From Whalleya microplaca (taxonomy: Eukaryota; Ascomycota; Sordariomycetes; Xylariales; Xylariaceae), in assembly GCA_022497155.1 (NCBI GenBank), contig MU385747.1, positions 310,001 to 374,000 on the forward strand: 64,000 bases of DNA, given 5' to 3'. The position numbers and the translations under genes were made by a program. Shown here piece by piece: positions 45,801 through 59,380 of the stretch. Positions within the stretch are counted from its first letter, which is position 1; every line of letters starts with the position of its first letter. The notes below the pieces were generated by a model that was given only the letters and a program-made list of their open reading frames with translations, had not been told where the DNA came from and ran no database searches.

Positions 45801-48013
45801 GCTCCACTATCAATCGTAATGTAGGCAGTGCCAAGTATGGCACATCCATTACATTGCCCTCTAAAAGTAGCCTTGAGGAGGGCCGATGGCACCTAGCAAT
45901 TAATGCCCTGGAAGTATAAGGTACCGCCTAGTGACCGCAAAGAGATCCGCTTCAGCAAGTCTATTAAACAGCGAACGAGCACCCTGCCGGTAGAGAAAAT
46001 CTGTTAGATTAACCCAACAGTCTTGATATCCTGGAAACCGTTGCCGAACGTGACAGGCTGCCAGGATTAGTGGGGTAGTTCTTATTAACGAAGTATGAGC
46101 AATAATCAGAATAGGTACGTAGTAGCGCTTCCCGCTGTAGTTGTGCGGCGGCGAAGGAGGTCTGAATTCGTCGACAAGTACAACGCCCGGTGAGCACAGA
46201 ACGGAGCACACCTAATAAATCCTACATCAAGAAATAAGGGTAGCAAAATCTACCGCCGCCGGACCAGGCTGTTTTTGAGATCGGATGGATTTCCGAGCCG
46301 GGACTGGGTTGGCCGTGTTTCAGAAGCTTCTATGGCCCATGCCGAGAATATGAATCGAAAGAAGGGCTCAAATGTTGAGGGTAGACCACCTCACACTCTG
46401 ATGAGCAAACCCACCGCCGTGAGGTTAATGCTAGCTCCCGCCGAATCCTTTGGGTTGGAAGATGCGCTGCTGCAAGGCCCCAGTGGCCCCAGAACATGCT
46501 GACATGGTTCAGGGTTCAAACCGTTAGGCTGGGGGTCGACTTTCATGGGCTTATTCGGGTTCCTGAATCCCAAGTCCTACTTATGTAGCAGCCGTTGGCA
46601 GGCCGGGGAGTCGTTGTAAGCACAAGCTAATCCCGTCTATCATTGACGACTAAAGGATAGGCAAGAGATAATATGTAAGAAATGGCGATGACCATACGAG
46701 AATCACACACCCGCTGCGACGAATTATTGTACTTTTTCAATGCCTTGGACAGTTTAGCAAACGTATATGCTGCTATTTCTGTCTATTTATTTTTTCGGCA
46801 TTTAGATCCGCCACAACGGTCTAGGCGTGAAGTTCCTCTAGCGAGCGAGCTAATGACGGAGGAATTATGCAGTGATACGTGAAGCATGCCAAGTCCACTG
46901 GGACTGGTCCACGTGAGAAGGCAAGGGCTTCGAGGTTAGCCGTGAAGTGCGAGGCTCTCCTGCATATCACTTTTCCAGTGCAATTAGTGCCAATCAATAC
47001 GTAAAGAATCAATATAAATATCAGCTTCAACAAGAATGAATTTGCGGAATTGACTCCAAATGAACCAGGCAATGCGGTGTGGCAGGCGGGTAGCAGCTGG
47101 ATCTCGGTCGGCGAATTACAGCCCTATGACTGCCACAGACCTCTGGTGTTGAGCAAGGGGATCAGACGAACAACCCAGGCGCAGAGATAGCTTGCAGAGA
47201 TACGGCTCCCGCAACATCCCGTTGGAGGAGATTTTGTGTGATGTGAACCCCCTTGATGATCCGCCTAGCCGCAGAATACGGCTGGAGGCCGCCATCGCAG
47301 GCCGCATTGACGCGTGCAATGCAAAGAGGTGCGTCGTGGCTGTTTGGATACACATGTTTGCATGCAAAGAGGGCAGCTCGGGCATCGTCAATTTGTCACG
47401 TTCTCAGACATGCATTGCATGTACCACTCGGCTAATCTAGCCGTCGTCAGACGGGCCTTGTCAAGATGCTTCAGAGGCAAGAGGCGAGGACATCATCCCC
47501 TAGAATCATGCTTGATATCAAAGCAGCCTTCGATAGAGAAGCCGGGGCATTTCTCTTCTATGCTCATAGTGAACAGTTGTTACATAGATATGTAGGTAGC
47601 GTCCTTGACGCTTGTGCTCTTCATTAGCACGTGCAGTGCATATGCATCTTCCAGGGCATATATGCAGTTCCTGCCAGTGGGGTGTATTCCGACCTAGAAT
47701 GGATTCTCGGATGGGCAAAGCAGACAGGCAGAACAGACACAGAAACACAGAATAAGTCAAGAGTAAATAACAATAACGGCTATTGCTATGTAGTCGTCGA
47801 TGGTGATGTTGTTGATGTGCATGCAGCTATCCTCGGGGATTAGAACTGTCTATCTGGGATGCACAACAATAATAGTCTGGTCACATCGATAGCTTTCTGG
47901 ACGAGCCGGGAGTTGAACACGATGGGGTGTAGGTGTATGCAAGTTTATTAGTTGATGAAGATACGGAATAGGTGGTGATGGGTAATGCAGTGGATGGATA
48001 GGTCCATGGGTGG

Positions 48014-48047
48014 GAGGATGGGTGGATGGGTGGATGGGTGGATGGGG
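48014..48047 (+). repeat. (GGATGGGT)n microsatellite
   Basis: About four units of GGATGGGT in a G-rich tract that continues GGGGGAGGGATGG. The G-runs could stack, but none is longer than six. Confidence 0.8.
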
Positions 48048-50066
48048 GAGGGATGGAAATACATGGCTGTACATAATAATGTATGTATGTAGGATGTATG
48101 AAGCTTCAAGGTTGGAGAGCATGGGCTGCATAGTTCCAGGAATGGAGTGGGGGATCGACTTCACTCACGTAAGCCACAGCGGATTTACTGCGCTGCGCTG
48201 CACCGTTAGGGGGGCTGTCAGGCACATAACGAGCCTGTATACCTGTACTTGTACTGCCGGCAGGTACATATATCTAGGTAGGTATGTAGGTACATATATC
48301 TAAGTACAACGCAGAAGCCCAATTAGCCCCGCTGGTTCACAGTCTACAACGCGAGCCTCGCTGTATCTGCAGTATGGATGTACCTGAGTATCCAATTCTG
48401 CAGCAGGCTTCAGCCCCATCAATGGATGCCTGTTTTTATTAGTTCGTACGGAATAGTGCCTGTACGACCAACACATACGTGTACCTACATGTAACCTATG
48501 TACTGCTTACCTCGGGTGCTTTCACACATGCATACGCAGTACATACATACATTGAACCCGACAGAAAAATTTTCCCGTGATGTTGTTCTTCACGGACCAC
48601 CAGCCAGATGTCAATATTTCCCCCCGGAAGGTTTGGTCACCTTTCAGCGTCATCCACGTACAACTTCACAACCTGACAGCCTCAAGCAATCAACTTGCAC
48701 CATCTGAAATAGATCCCCGGGACTGTGTAACTTCGTAACTTCTTGTATTTGATGTTATTAGTGACTGACGTTCATATTCATCCCGTCATTTGCGTAATTA
48801 TTACGACTCCTGCTGCAGCACGAAAACGAACACCTGTTTACAGATCCCCGTAACAGCCTTAACAAATCTACCAGAACCTAGCATTACAAGATCTTGAATA
48901 AGCCGCCACAGTTTCGTTCTTTGCTTTTTTAGGTTGGAATTTCTTCCTTCATTCCAAGATTGGCTTTCCCGATCTGGGGTTGGGCTTGTCGATGTCAGAT
49001 GCCGTCCCAAGTTGAAGAAATAATGGTCATGTAAGGCTATCTGAACCAGCTTGGCCTACCCCAAGGGTGAAATGCTGCTCTTCCGTCTCTTGCACCTCAA
49101 ATCTTGGACCATGGTTCACGACGTTATATCAGGAGCTGCATAACATTGCCGTTGGCGGCTTGGGGTCAGACAACCTAGAGAACGCTCCCAGCGACTCTCT
49201 GCTTGGAACCTTGGGCAAGTAGCCACAGGATCCCCGCAACTATCATCCTGGCCTCGAATCGCATCTCGTGCGTAGTCGGAGCTTAATTTGGTGTGAAAGT
49301 ATCCATTACTAAATACAAGACTAACGCCTCGACTATATCCTGTCTCAGCATCTCATTATCATCGCCGTAGACCCCAGGTCTCCATCCATCTCGGAGCTGT
49401 TCATCCCGTCTTCGCTAATACGCGGGGCCAGGTTGTAAAGACTCGGTCTGATTTCCTTCGTCGCCCTCGAGGTTCAATTCTATATATGGCTCTTTTGTCT
49501 CGCTCACCCCCCGCATTATAGTACGAATCAGTAAGATATTCACAAGCCTTCCCCGCGATCTTTTCCGGTCAACAGCCATAAGAAGGCTCTTTACGGACAT
49601 CTCCAGGTTGTATCTGCAACGCAAAAAGATGGCCCATACATGATGACTACCTTCGATCATGCTAGGCCATGTACACTTGAACGCAACATTTTTTCGGGGA
49701 CTTGAGTGCTGCTAATTCGACTAAATTACCCTCCCTTATACCCCGTGTTATTAGTCTTCATGGCCGGTACCGATGCCACCCAGATACCATTATACTTCAA
49801 TCCTGCCACGTGTGAAGGGCCACACAGGATGGCTGTATGGCTGATCTCATAATATACCAATGCAATAGATGGGTGCTTGGCGCACGTTTGTGGTAGTAGC
49901 TAGGCTCTGCCTTGGTTATGTCAAATTTAGATACAGATATGTGTCTTACACGGTCCGGTTCAGGCCAGTGAGAAGAGAGGGGGCACCGAGATAAGCATCT
50001 GGTTAAGTTCCGGTGAGAGCCACTAGGCTTGCCGGCCACCTATATGTGACATCGCTGCACATATAC

Positions 50067-50083
50067 AACCAACCAACCAACCA
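50067..50083 (+). repeat. (CAAC/CCAA)n microsatellite
   Basis: CAACCAACCAACCAACC, four units of the tetranucleotide in non-coding sequence. Confidence 0.8.
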
Positions 50084-53000
50084 AGTAAGTCAAGCTCGCC
50101 TATTACTAGACTTCACTATGTAATATCTATAAATGCGAACGCACGGGCCGGTCAAGTATGACTAGTCTCTCATCTATTTCTACGGAATAACTGACTGATT
50201 GTAACAGTTCAAGACTCGTTTTTCTTTCCTTTTTTTTTCTCATATCATCTTGCTTCAAGCATATTATTATAGAAATTGCATGGTTGCTGTCTGTAGTTTC
50301 TGCGCTTGGACTAAACGCTAAAGGCCACAATAGTGCGTTATCTCCAAGTTACAAATCTGTCATCCGATGACAAGCTCCATCGTCTCCGCTGAATTACCTT
50401 GAAACAAGTGATTCACCTTAGCACTACTAGAGCATTGACGTCTATGACAGATGCTTGGTATAACTCTCATATTATAGATATATCATGGCGTATAACACAA
50501 GCATGTCATTGTATCAGATGCCCGTCATTCTTTACTATAGTACTCAATACATGTACCGTAATGTTATATAATCCGGGAATGGCTTCATGGTTTCGTTTCC
50601 CCCAACCCTACTCGCGCGTTGTTGATCGTGCACATGGGACGAGATCAGCCCTTCATCTACATACCCTCGTCTCGCCCCGAACTCCACGTGGACCCGCCCA
50701 ATGCCGAATTAAGTTGACCCCGGCCGGCCGCCACCACCATCACGGACGTGATGTTCCCTTTCCGACTTCGTACAACGAAACCCTGTCAGGGTTCTGCTGT
50801 CATGATGCAATCGCAATTGGAACTACTGCAGGTGCCATGTGCTGAGTTCTCCCGCATACACACCCTTGACGGCTGTGGCCGTCTGCTTGACCGCCTTGGA
50901 GGCCCGCGTATGTCACCACGACTACGACTTTGCAAACACAGATTCCAACTCGCATTTCACTTTTTAGGCAGTTAATTGCCGAAATTAGAAGTCAAGTGAG
51001 CCGCTGTCCTTCCAGAAACAGCAGGAAATCAGATCCTCGCTTCTCTAACGAGCCAAGCCAAGCTTCTCTTGCGTTGCTGGCAATTGTGCTTAACCTAGTC
51101 CTTTAACTACACCGCATCGCATAACCCATTCCCATCGTGGATTATCTAGCGGTATCATTTACCGCTCGAGTTCCAGACTACGTATGCTGCCGTCCTGTTC
51201 CGTTCATGCTACTAATCCCTCGAGCGCGACAGCCCTCATCATGCACTGTTGGCATCACTTGTATAGTAGGTTTTCAGCAAGATTCGAATGATAGTGTGGG
51301 CTTCAGGCACAGAGGAAACTGTTATGAATCTGAGACAAAACTCGGGTTACGATGTGTTGGCATATGACATGGCCTGGTGTATATGTCAATCAGCCCGTAT
51401 CCCGTTATGCTGACAAACGGCGCAGGTACATAGATTCGATACCTGTTATGCCTAAATGGTAGTTGCATATTGTACGAAGCATACCTACAGCATTCCGTTA
51501 TGTTTCAAATCGGCTGGGCCGAGATTACACTCGGAGGCTTTTCTCGGAATGACTCTCCGCTCGACAACCCGTTTCTACTACGCCGCCAAAATGTGCACTG
51601 CTCCTTAGTGCACATAACTGCGCAGCTAATGCTGCCAGCGGCTGTAACTACATGTAGGTTATAGGTTCTTAATTTTATTGTATGTACCTCCATCCTGCGA
51701 AATGCCTGCCGCCCACATCCCTTTGCATTTACTGAACCACCCCTCTGCGCTGTCATGTTTCTATTTCTAGTAGTTGACGCCAGCTTACAGCGCAATCAAG
51801 AGGGAATATGAAGCTGGTCGTGTTCAGCGGTGCTGTTTCTCTGTACACGCTGCAACGCTTACTTGTTTATATATTTGAAATTTACAATTTTTTCTCACTC
51901 TTTGCGTCATATTGGGGGCTTGTCATCAATTCCGCTCGCTGCGCTGAGGAGTATTGCACCTTATTTGCTGCAGTCAGCGGAACGGATTGACTGAAGGCTC
52001 CAATTGGGTGACGGTTACATCGTCGTGAACCAGGATCTTCATGTCAGTCAGTCAGCCCGCCTATTCCCTATGGTACAGGTTACAGGTGCCGTACAGTTTC
52101 CCTATCAAGAAAACCAACCTCTACCTATTTGCGTATGCTTAGAGGCGGAACGACCAGGTCTAACTCCTTCCGAATCCATCTTGGCAGATGAGTTTCAAGA
52201 TATGTCCGCTCTCTCGTCGATGAAAGCTGTCTTTGCATCACCGAAGAACGCTCCTCCATCCAACAAACCCGCATTCAGCTGCTAACCTCTATGCGCCACT
52301 GATCAAGCATAACGCATATGTCTTCGTCGCCACTGCTGCTCTCTAATATATGTGACTTGCTGTGCCGCCCGGGTAGGGGTTCCTAGCTACATACAGCTTC
52401 GCAGAAAATCGCCGGCCCACTACTGCCACTGCATACAGTGTAAGGGACTGTGTGGGTATCCCCTGTCCAGAGGCAGCGAGAGGATCTAGACATGACAGAC
52501 TAGAGAAGAGAACACGCTTTCATCGGTTCATCGCAAAGACTGGAGGCGGATCAGAAGCTCTTTCTATGGGCCTTGTAATGCATTAGGCCTAGGCATTTTC
52601 CTATTATAGGCCAACCTGGGGACGTTAGCTTATCCTATGTGTTGCCATCTTAAGAAAAAGCTTCCACAATTCCTAAATTGGAAGTATTGGTGTCTCTTTT
52701 CAGTGTCGAGCATAGAGCATTGCCAATGAGGACAAGCACATGCTGCCGCTAATAGCCTTCTAGTTACATACAATCCGTATGTACGCCTATGCTAAGCTTC
52801 TGGGCGGAGCCGGGAGTTCAGTGCAATTATCAGGCCACTAGAACGGTGCTGCGGTGGTTACTGGTCGATGTTGTAGTAGAGTGATACAGTTGACATCCCA
52901 TGCACCTATTAGGATAAGTAGACTTTCCTCTTGGAACGTTAGTAGTATCCTCGCCGACCATTTGCTAGTTCCACGTGCCTATGAAGCCTATCGAGTCTTG

Positions 53001-53750
53001 ACACTTATCCACTAAAAGTCGACCAAAAGTCGAGGTACAACTCATCCATAGCCCGACGCTTCCGTAATCCTAATAAGATGTTAGGACGAGAACGCGTCTA
53101 GCTCCTCTACCAAGATTCAACCTGCATCTCGTCCCGTGTCTCGAAAAAGCAGTCCGCATACAACTCCGGGGGGGGCTAACTGGGGTCTATTAAGTCTTTA
53201 TTCATCCAGCTACTCATCTGGTTGGCAGCATTTATCTCGGTATCATGCTTGGTCACGCCAGCTGTATCATACCTCACACCTTATCAACCCCGAGCTTCTT
53301 GGGACTCGCTCGCTTTGAGCCGATGACACCCTATCATTTATCAAGCTATACCGGGCCTGGCCGGTCTAAGCCAGTTACGCGCCAGTACGCAGTACACCAT
53401 CCACCTCGTCCCAAAAGCCAGGCACACCTCTCAAAAAACTACCAACATGAGATGAAATGGCGCAGACAGAAGCAAGATAGATAACCTCTCCCCTGAAAGA
53501 CTCGATCTCCGCCAAGTTGCGGGCGCGACTCCGACGTTGCGTGACTAGGCGATCTGCCTATCTCCCTTCCAGACTTTTTTTCTTTCCTTCCCCAGCTACC
53601 CCATCACGACCCATCCCATGGTTCTCTCCCGTTGGTGACACTCGCATGTATGCTTAACAGCGGTTCCTCCGCGGTTCCACGTCTTACGTCCCCTTGGGTC
53701 GCGCCCCACTTGCCGTCGTGAGTCTCCCCAGACTTTCTTTCTTTTGTCTA

Positions 53751-53769
53751 GTCCAGTCCAGTCCAGTCC
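53751..53769 (+). repeat. (GTCCA)n microsatellite
   Basis: Nearly four perfect GTCCA units in a C/T-rich stretch. Confidence 0.8.
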
Positions 53770-56700
53770 CCTTCGGGACTTGCTTCTATGCTGGGCATTC
53801 CAGTCACGAGTTGTAGCTACCACTGCCGAGACGTAGCCTTTAGAGCTTGGCCGCGAGTACTCGGAAGTAATTAAAGCTTTTCTGGCACTTTAGATTCAAG
53901 TTCACTTGTGAATGATTCGTCATATCTCGCATAGATTCTGGTTAGTGTGTTGTAAGATGATCTTTGGACCGACACTCAGGGGGAAGTTAAGGCTTCAACT
54001 CTACCTCAGGCTTGCTTGATCAGCCATCGATCAGCTAAGGAGCTCACACATCTCCTGGGAGATTCATCTTACCCCAAAGCTGAGGGCCTCGGAAGTCAGA
54101 CATCTCCAACTTGATTTCATCATATGTCAAGTCTTCCAATAAAGCAATGTACTTCAGAGGCTATATAGAGCACTAGTCATATGTGCTAGACCTAGTCCGC
54201 CCTACTATGGAAAGATTAGCAAGAAGACACATTACCAGATATAAGTTAGTTCTGCACCATGGACACTAATCTCCTGATCTGATACATAGCGTTGTGATGT
54301 GCAGGGCACCAGCCGGTGTGATCGAAGAGTTAACTAGCCAGCCTTGGCGATCTGCCAAGCTTGGAAGCAGCCCGGGTTTCTGTCTTGGTTGCTTTGATGC
54401 TATAACATTACTTGATAGCGGCTGGTTATACCACTAGCTGACGTGGCTGCAGGGAAACAACAACTTAAGATCTCCGCAATGAAGGTTGCGTACCAGGGCC
54501 CGACAGTCCGCTAGCGTATAAAAGATTATAACCGGTACTAATCTTACTATACCCTGTGGCAGCAAGTGACGAGATAATATCATTCAGCCGGGCCTCAATG
54601 GTTTTGTTGTGAGGTGGTAGTGTCTTAGACGCTATACTAATCTCCTCTCCTTGTGGTATCAGTATCGAGACCGTGCCGTCCAACCCTCAACTCAATCAGT
54701 CGACCATAGGGCATGCAAGTGCGGGTTGTAACAGCATTTCGAGAAGAAAATGTTCAGATACAAGTGCCTGTTCTCGGGATTGGTGAGTTTTTGATATCAA
54801 CCACGAATTTGGCATTGTTACTCCAAACCCAAATTTATATGCTGAGGCCGCTACTAGTTCGGGAATTAAGCTTTTCCATCGCCATAGGATAGATAGCGTC
54901 CATGCAGTGTTATGGCTATCAAAACTTGCCTTGTTGACCTCTTTTCAGAGCTCGAAGGCATTATGGAGCTCCAGACCTTCGATAGTGGAGGTTTGCTACC
55001 CCTATTCTGCTTTGCAGAAATCGCCAACTACTTTCTTCTATAGGTATTATAATTAGGCCCGTCATTCACGAATTAGCCGATACTTCCAGTAAAGATGAAG
55101 TAGGAATTTGATATTTTCGAGGTAACCTATTCTCTTACAGTCCACCCATTGTATTACCAACGCTACCAAAACTAGCGCCGGCTTAAGATTCTCCCATTTC
55201 ACCGTCTCACTCATGGTTTTACTAACTACAAGAATCTTAACTACGATCTTCATAATTGGTTCGTTTATGATATTTTGACGGATATGAACATTTATCGCAA
55301 GATCATAGCCATATATCTAAACGGGAGTTTACTCGTGACTAGAATGCTACTAACTCGATAGACTGCTTTCAACGTACACAACTCGACCCTGAATACAAGT
55401 CCTCGCGCTAGATTTAGGTCAAGTTTAGGTTACCAAGATATCATAAGTAAGTTGTTACGTGTACAGGATTACGTCGCGGCCTAGAGGAAACGATGGGTGC
55501 GCTGTCGTGCTAACTACAGGCGCGTCATACCTCCCTAGGGGAACCCAACATATATGTACCATATGACGCTCTATAATACCGTTCTTATCTCGTCTCCTTT
55601 TCCTGGGATCTCTAAGACTAATTCTTATCCAATATGTTATCATTGTAACCTCGTTAAGGCCTCTAAAAGTCCACCTCGATATAGCAGAATGCCAGCGGAA
55701 TCAACGAGTCATATGCGATGACATATGACTGCACATTTCGCCCAAGAAATATCGCTTGAATGGTATCTACATCAAACGACCTCGACAATTGAATCAGGTG
55801 TAGGGCAGACATTTGTTGCCGTATCGTCGATATTGGATTTGTGACCTGTTTAGGCTTTTCGACGGTTCACACTATTTCGATAGGGTTAGTAACGTACGAT
55901 TCGGAGGCGGACGCAAATACTTCTAGAAATGAAATTTGTCCTGCAGCTATGCATACGTCAAAATCACAGAAACGGTCGCTGCCTATGATCCAAAAGGCAA
56001 TTAATGCCGCTATGCAGAATGCCGTGTATCAGGACTGAGAAGCAGCCTTATACATCAGGGGATAAGCCTATACTTAATAGCGACCATATCAAATCGCAAG
56101 CAGGCGTTACATCCTTGAGGATCTAGGTCAGGGCTAAAGTAAGGTATAAGCGCTGACCTCAACGCTATTGATGCTTCCCGAACCCAACCAACCCTTATTT
56201 ACACTTTTCCTTTCGGCGCTAAAGTCGTATTAGTCATCCGAGAATCAGCCTCAGCAACTCGAAGCTATTACTCGCCTCGAACTGTGATGGGATCGATGGA
56301 CAAGCACGATGATCGGGATTGCTTCGCTAAGGATATCGGCGTTTGCGTGCGGTCTGAGACAGAATCCGCTAGATACGCAAGGTATATATAGTTCTGTCTA
56401 CCAATTGCATACGACACATCTCTTTCATGGAGAGCCAGCATTTGTAAGTGCAAGTATATTTAAGAGTCTACTAAGATGTGTTCACCCCCTTAGACCTTGC
56501 ACCATTGCGTCTTTCCATCTACTGACTTTGAATTTGGTAGGAGCCGGAGCTGAGTTCCTTGTTGAGAGACTACCATCGTTATGCCCGCAATGAAGCTCTC
56601 GATGAAGAAATCCTGCTAGTCGTGCAGTGAGGGTGCTCAACCTCCATAGTGAGGACCGATACAACAGCAAAACTGGCGTATAATACTAAGAAACAACTGC

Positions 56701-57466
56701 ATTCCGTACATGCAACTGTGCGATTGTTATTCAGGGCATTATTTCAAGGTCATAGGCATAGTTCAGGTGGTTCGGAGAGGAGTTGGGGGTTGGCCAGGTT
56801 GCCAAGGGGTTAGTTATAATTTTGACTACACAGCAGGCATGATTCCATTTCAGTTGCTCCATAGATAAATTAGTACTTATTACACTCCGACTTATGTTGT
56901 CATATACTATATTCATGGTGTTCTTCGTCATTTCGCTGCGGATAATTCCAATAAAATAGCGCAATGGCAGGTGCTGACGGAGGTAGATCCGTTTGTGCTT
57001 GGTGGGTTGACTATTTTGTGAAGCATCTGATAATAGATTGGACTTGTCCGGCATACGATGGGATCCTGTTAACAAATAGGGTAGACATTCTTTATTATAA
57101 GATTGCTCCGGTATGCTAATGCGTCACGTAATTAAAGGGGTAGTTCCCCGTGTCCCAAACTCTAACCAGAATTAGTCTCCAACGGACGAGTGATTATATA
57201 CGTTTGGTTCATCTAGGCTTGCACATTGTTGTCAAAATACGGGATAATTGTCGATACAATGGCCAAAGACTGGTACTGAACCAGGCAACTCGTAGATACC
57301 TAGCTGAACCTAAAGTCGATCTAAGTCTCATTAACGCCAAACCGACATTCGTCTTATCTAATCGCTTCTTTTGACGCGATTAGCCGACGTGTGCACGGCA
57401 ATCTAAGCAACAGTCAATGGTCAAAATAAGCGCTTCCCATCTCATCGCCCTACAACATATGTGTAA

Positions 57467-57994
57467 TCAATTCGCGAACTTGGCTTTCGTGGTCCGAAAA
57501 GCCTCATGCAATATGCGGTTTGCCATAACTCGCTTCGTATGTGTTCCCCTCGCAATAACACGGATTGGATTCCCGTTCTCCAACTTGAAAATGGTGACCC
57601 AAGTGAACGCCAGCAACCCATTCACATTCTCCGCCCGGCCCAAAATCCCCACTTCATCACCCTCCTCTGCTGGCGAGCCGTAGTTGACGTGGATGTCCGT
57701 TGCGTTACTCGTCCTACAACTCATGTTCCAGGTACCGATGGCCAAGGTGCCGGCCCAGACGACGAAGGCAGTCGACACGCTGCTGTGTAGTTTCCCATCT
57801 GAGTTGACGTGGTTGCGTGTTAGCCTGAGTTTCGCTCGTACAATTCCCTTTGTCGCAGACTTGATGGTGACGTTAGAAAGTAAGAAGTCGTATATAGGGG
57901 ACTTGAGTAGCTGTTCCGTGGCGAGCTGTCTAATGTAGCATGTGATGGACTCATCTGTGAGCCCCATCCATTGTGGCAGGAGTTCCTGTGCCAT
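57467..57994 (-). CDS. Hotdog-fold acyl-CoA thioesterase (PaaI/ACOT13-like)
   Basis: Single exon of 175 residues. The start at 57992-57994 gives MAQELLPQWMG. The core shows the hotdog thioesterase pattern: a beta strand RAKLRLTRNHVNSDGKLHSS with the start of the long helix (SVSTAFVVWAGTLAIGTW). Next is DIHVNYGSPAEEGDEVGILGRAENVNGLLAFTWVTIFKL, the second half of the fold, with the usual EGDEV turn. Such enzymes hydrolyse acyl-CoA thioesters as dimers or tetramers. The catalytic residue of PaaI-type enzymes is an Asn, Asp or Glu near the HVNSDG loop; I cannot say which acyl chain is used. No targeting signal is evident. It is isolated, with 14.6 kb of non-coding DNA downstream. Confidence 0.8.
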   Translation of the reverse strand: MAQELLPQWMGLTDESITCYIRQLATEQLLKSPIYDFLLSNVTIKSATKGIVRAKLRLTRNHVNSDGKLHSSVSTAFVVWAGTLAIGTWNMSCRTSNATDIHVNYGSPAEEGDEVGILGRAENVNGLLAFTWVTIFKLENGNPIRVIARGTHTKRVMANRILHEAFRTTKAKFAN

Positions 57995-59380
57995 GGCCAC
58001 TATCCCTTGGGTGTTTCGGTAGCTATTTTATTGCTCAGTTCGAGAAATACAGTAAAGCTGACCGCGAATTCTTTGATGTTTCTAAAAATGCATAGAGGGA
58101 TGTTCGCTGATACTTACAGCATAGTGAAGAGTTGTTGAGATACAATGTTAATTATATATGAATGTAGAACTTAGGTATGGCATAAGGGCAAGCTTTTATG
58201 GACAGTTTATGGTGAGGAATTCCAGATTTATAAGGATTCCTGCTGGCAGGTTTGATCAAAGGTATCATGATAGACTTTATCCTACCTCGCTGGAACGGAG
58301 GTTGAAAATAATTTTATCTCTTCGTTCTACCTAACTTCAATGTTAGTGAGGTGTCCCCAAAGCTAACACATATTCTCAGACTTTATATGCAATCATGTAT
58401 ACCCAAAAACATACAAAAAGTGGCTTGTCGAGTTACCCTAGCCTATGCGTACATTACTGACAAAGGCATTAACCTAGAGTGTCTTCAGTTTACCCAATAG
58501 CTGTCACACGTAAGGCATAACTGCTGTGCAGAAATTACAGCATTGTTCTTACCACAATGTCAAACACTACCTAGTATTTTGGCCAATTTACGTTTTTAAG
58601 TAGGCAATTTCAAGTTAAGCCATAGTCCTTGCGTTGGCTATGCCGCCTTCTCACGCCTAAGGGAAGTTACGCTTTAATTAGTAAAGGACCTTAATGTACA
58701 TATGTTACAGTACATACCAATAGTGTTTCGACTTATATGAGATGTAGACTAAAAAGTAAGTCAGCTCTAATTGCTGGGGTAAAGTGAAACATCCTCTGGG
58801 CGCGAACAGGCGAAAAAGCCAATACAAGTTTACACTCGGAGCCGCTAACAACGTTTTTCTCAATAACCTTAGGCTTCTGTGCAAGTGATACCTAGAACAC
58901 ACTCTAATATATTGTGGGGGAGTCACGTGTTTATAGATAAGATTCGAAGATTTATAGATCAAAGCTCAGACCTCCTCCTCTTCATGCATGTCAGCCATGT
59001 GTATGTTGTGATGCAGGTGACTGGGGAGAGGTAAAAGTACTTAATATATTATGGACGATGCAGAGGTGAGGGAAGCCAGTGAGATATCCCTTATTTTATG
59101 CGTGACGCGCTGACCACACCACAATATGTTGTAGAATTCAGACAGCTTTTATTAAAGTGAATGACTGGTACGTAGGTGTTTTTCACAAGAAACATGCCCC
59201 GGTCACCGCTATTCAAAACGCCTAAATCATAATATATGGATATCGTTGAAGGAGACGTACGGTATGATTATCATAGTATCTATTATTAAGGATATATCAT
59301 CACTGTAGTGCCCAGCATGATGCCCTTGATTAGGTAGCCCCAAGCGTTAACTAGCCACCTAAATTCCCAAAAACAACCTG
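57995..59380. other. Intergenic spacer
   Basis: 1.4 kb AT-rich sequence between two minus-strand genes. It holds the thioesterase promoter by position; no other feature recognised. Confidence 0.5.

Larger units (their letters stand above)
42818..57466. other. Large region without supportable genes
   Basis: 14.6 kb upstream of the velvet start. No frame on either strand shows a known domain or a splice chain. Short ORFs are frequent on both strands and look random. From about 43 to 53.5 kb the base composition is fairly balanced, not AT-rich as mutated transposons usually are; the part after about 54 kb is more AT-rich. It contains microsatellites (48014-48047, 50067-50083, 53751-53769), recurring GTACATAC-type words and a 14-base direct repeat (GGTACATATATCTA at 48263 and 48289). 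It may hold the velvet gene's long promoter or leader, or non-coding transcripts. Confidence 0.5.

Noticed and set aside
47998..48060. G-rich repeat as a telomere or quadruplex array
   Set aside because: The unit GGATGGGT is not a fungal telomere repeat and the tract is short; it is an ordinary microsatellite.
50399..50845. 148-codon plus-strand open frame in the large gap
   Set aside because: No hydrophobic core pattern, no family and no conserved motif; length is expected by chance in 14 kb.
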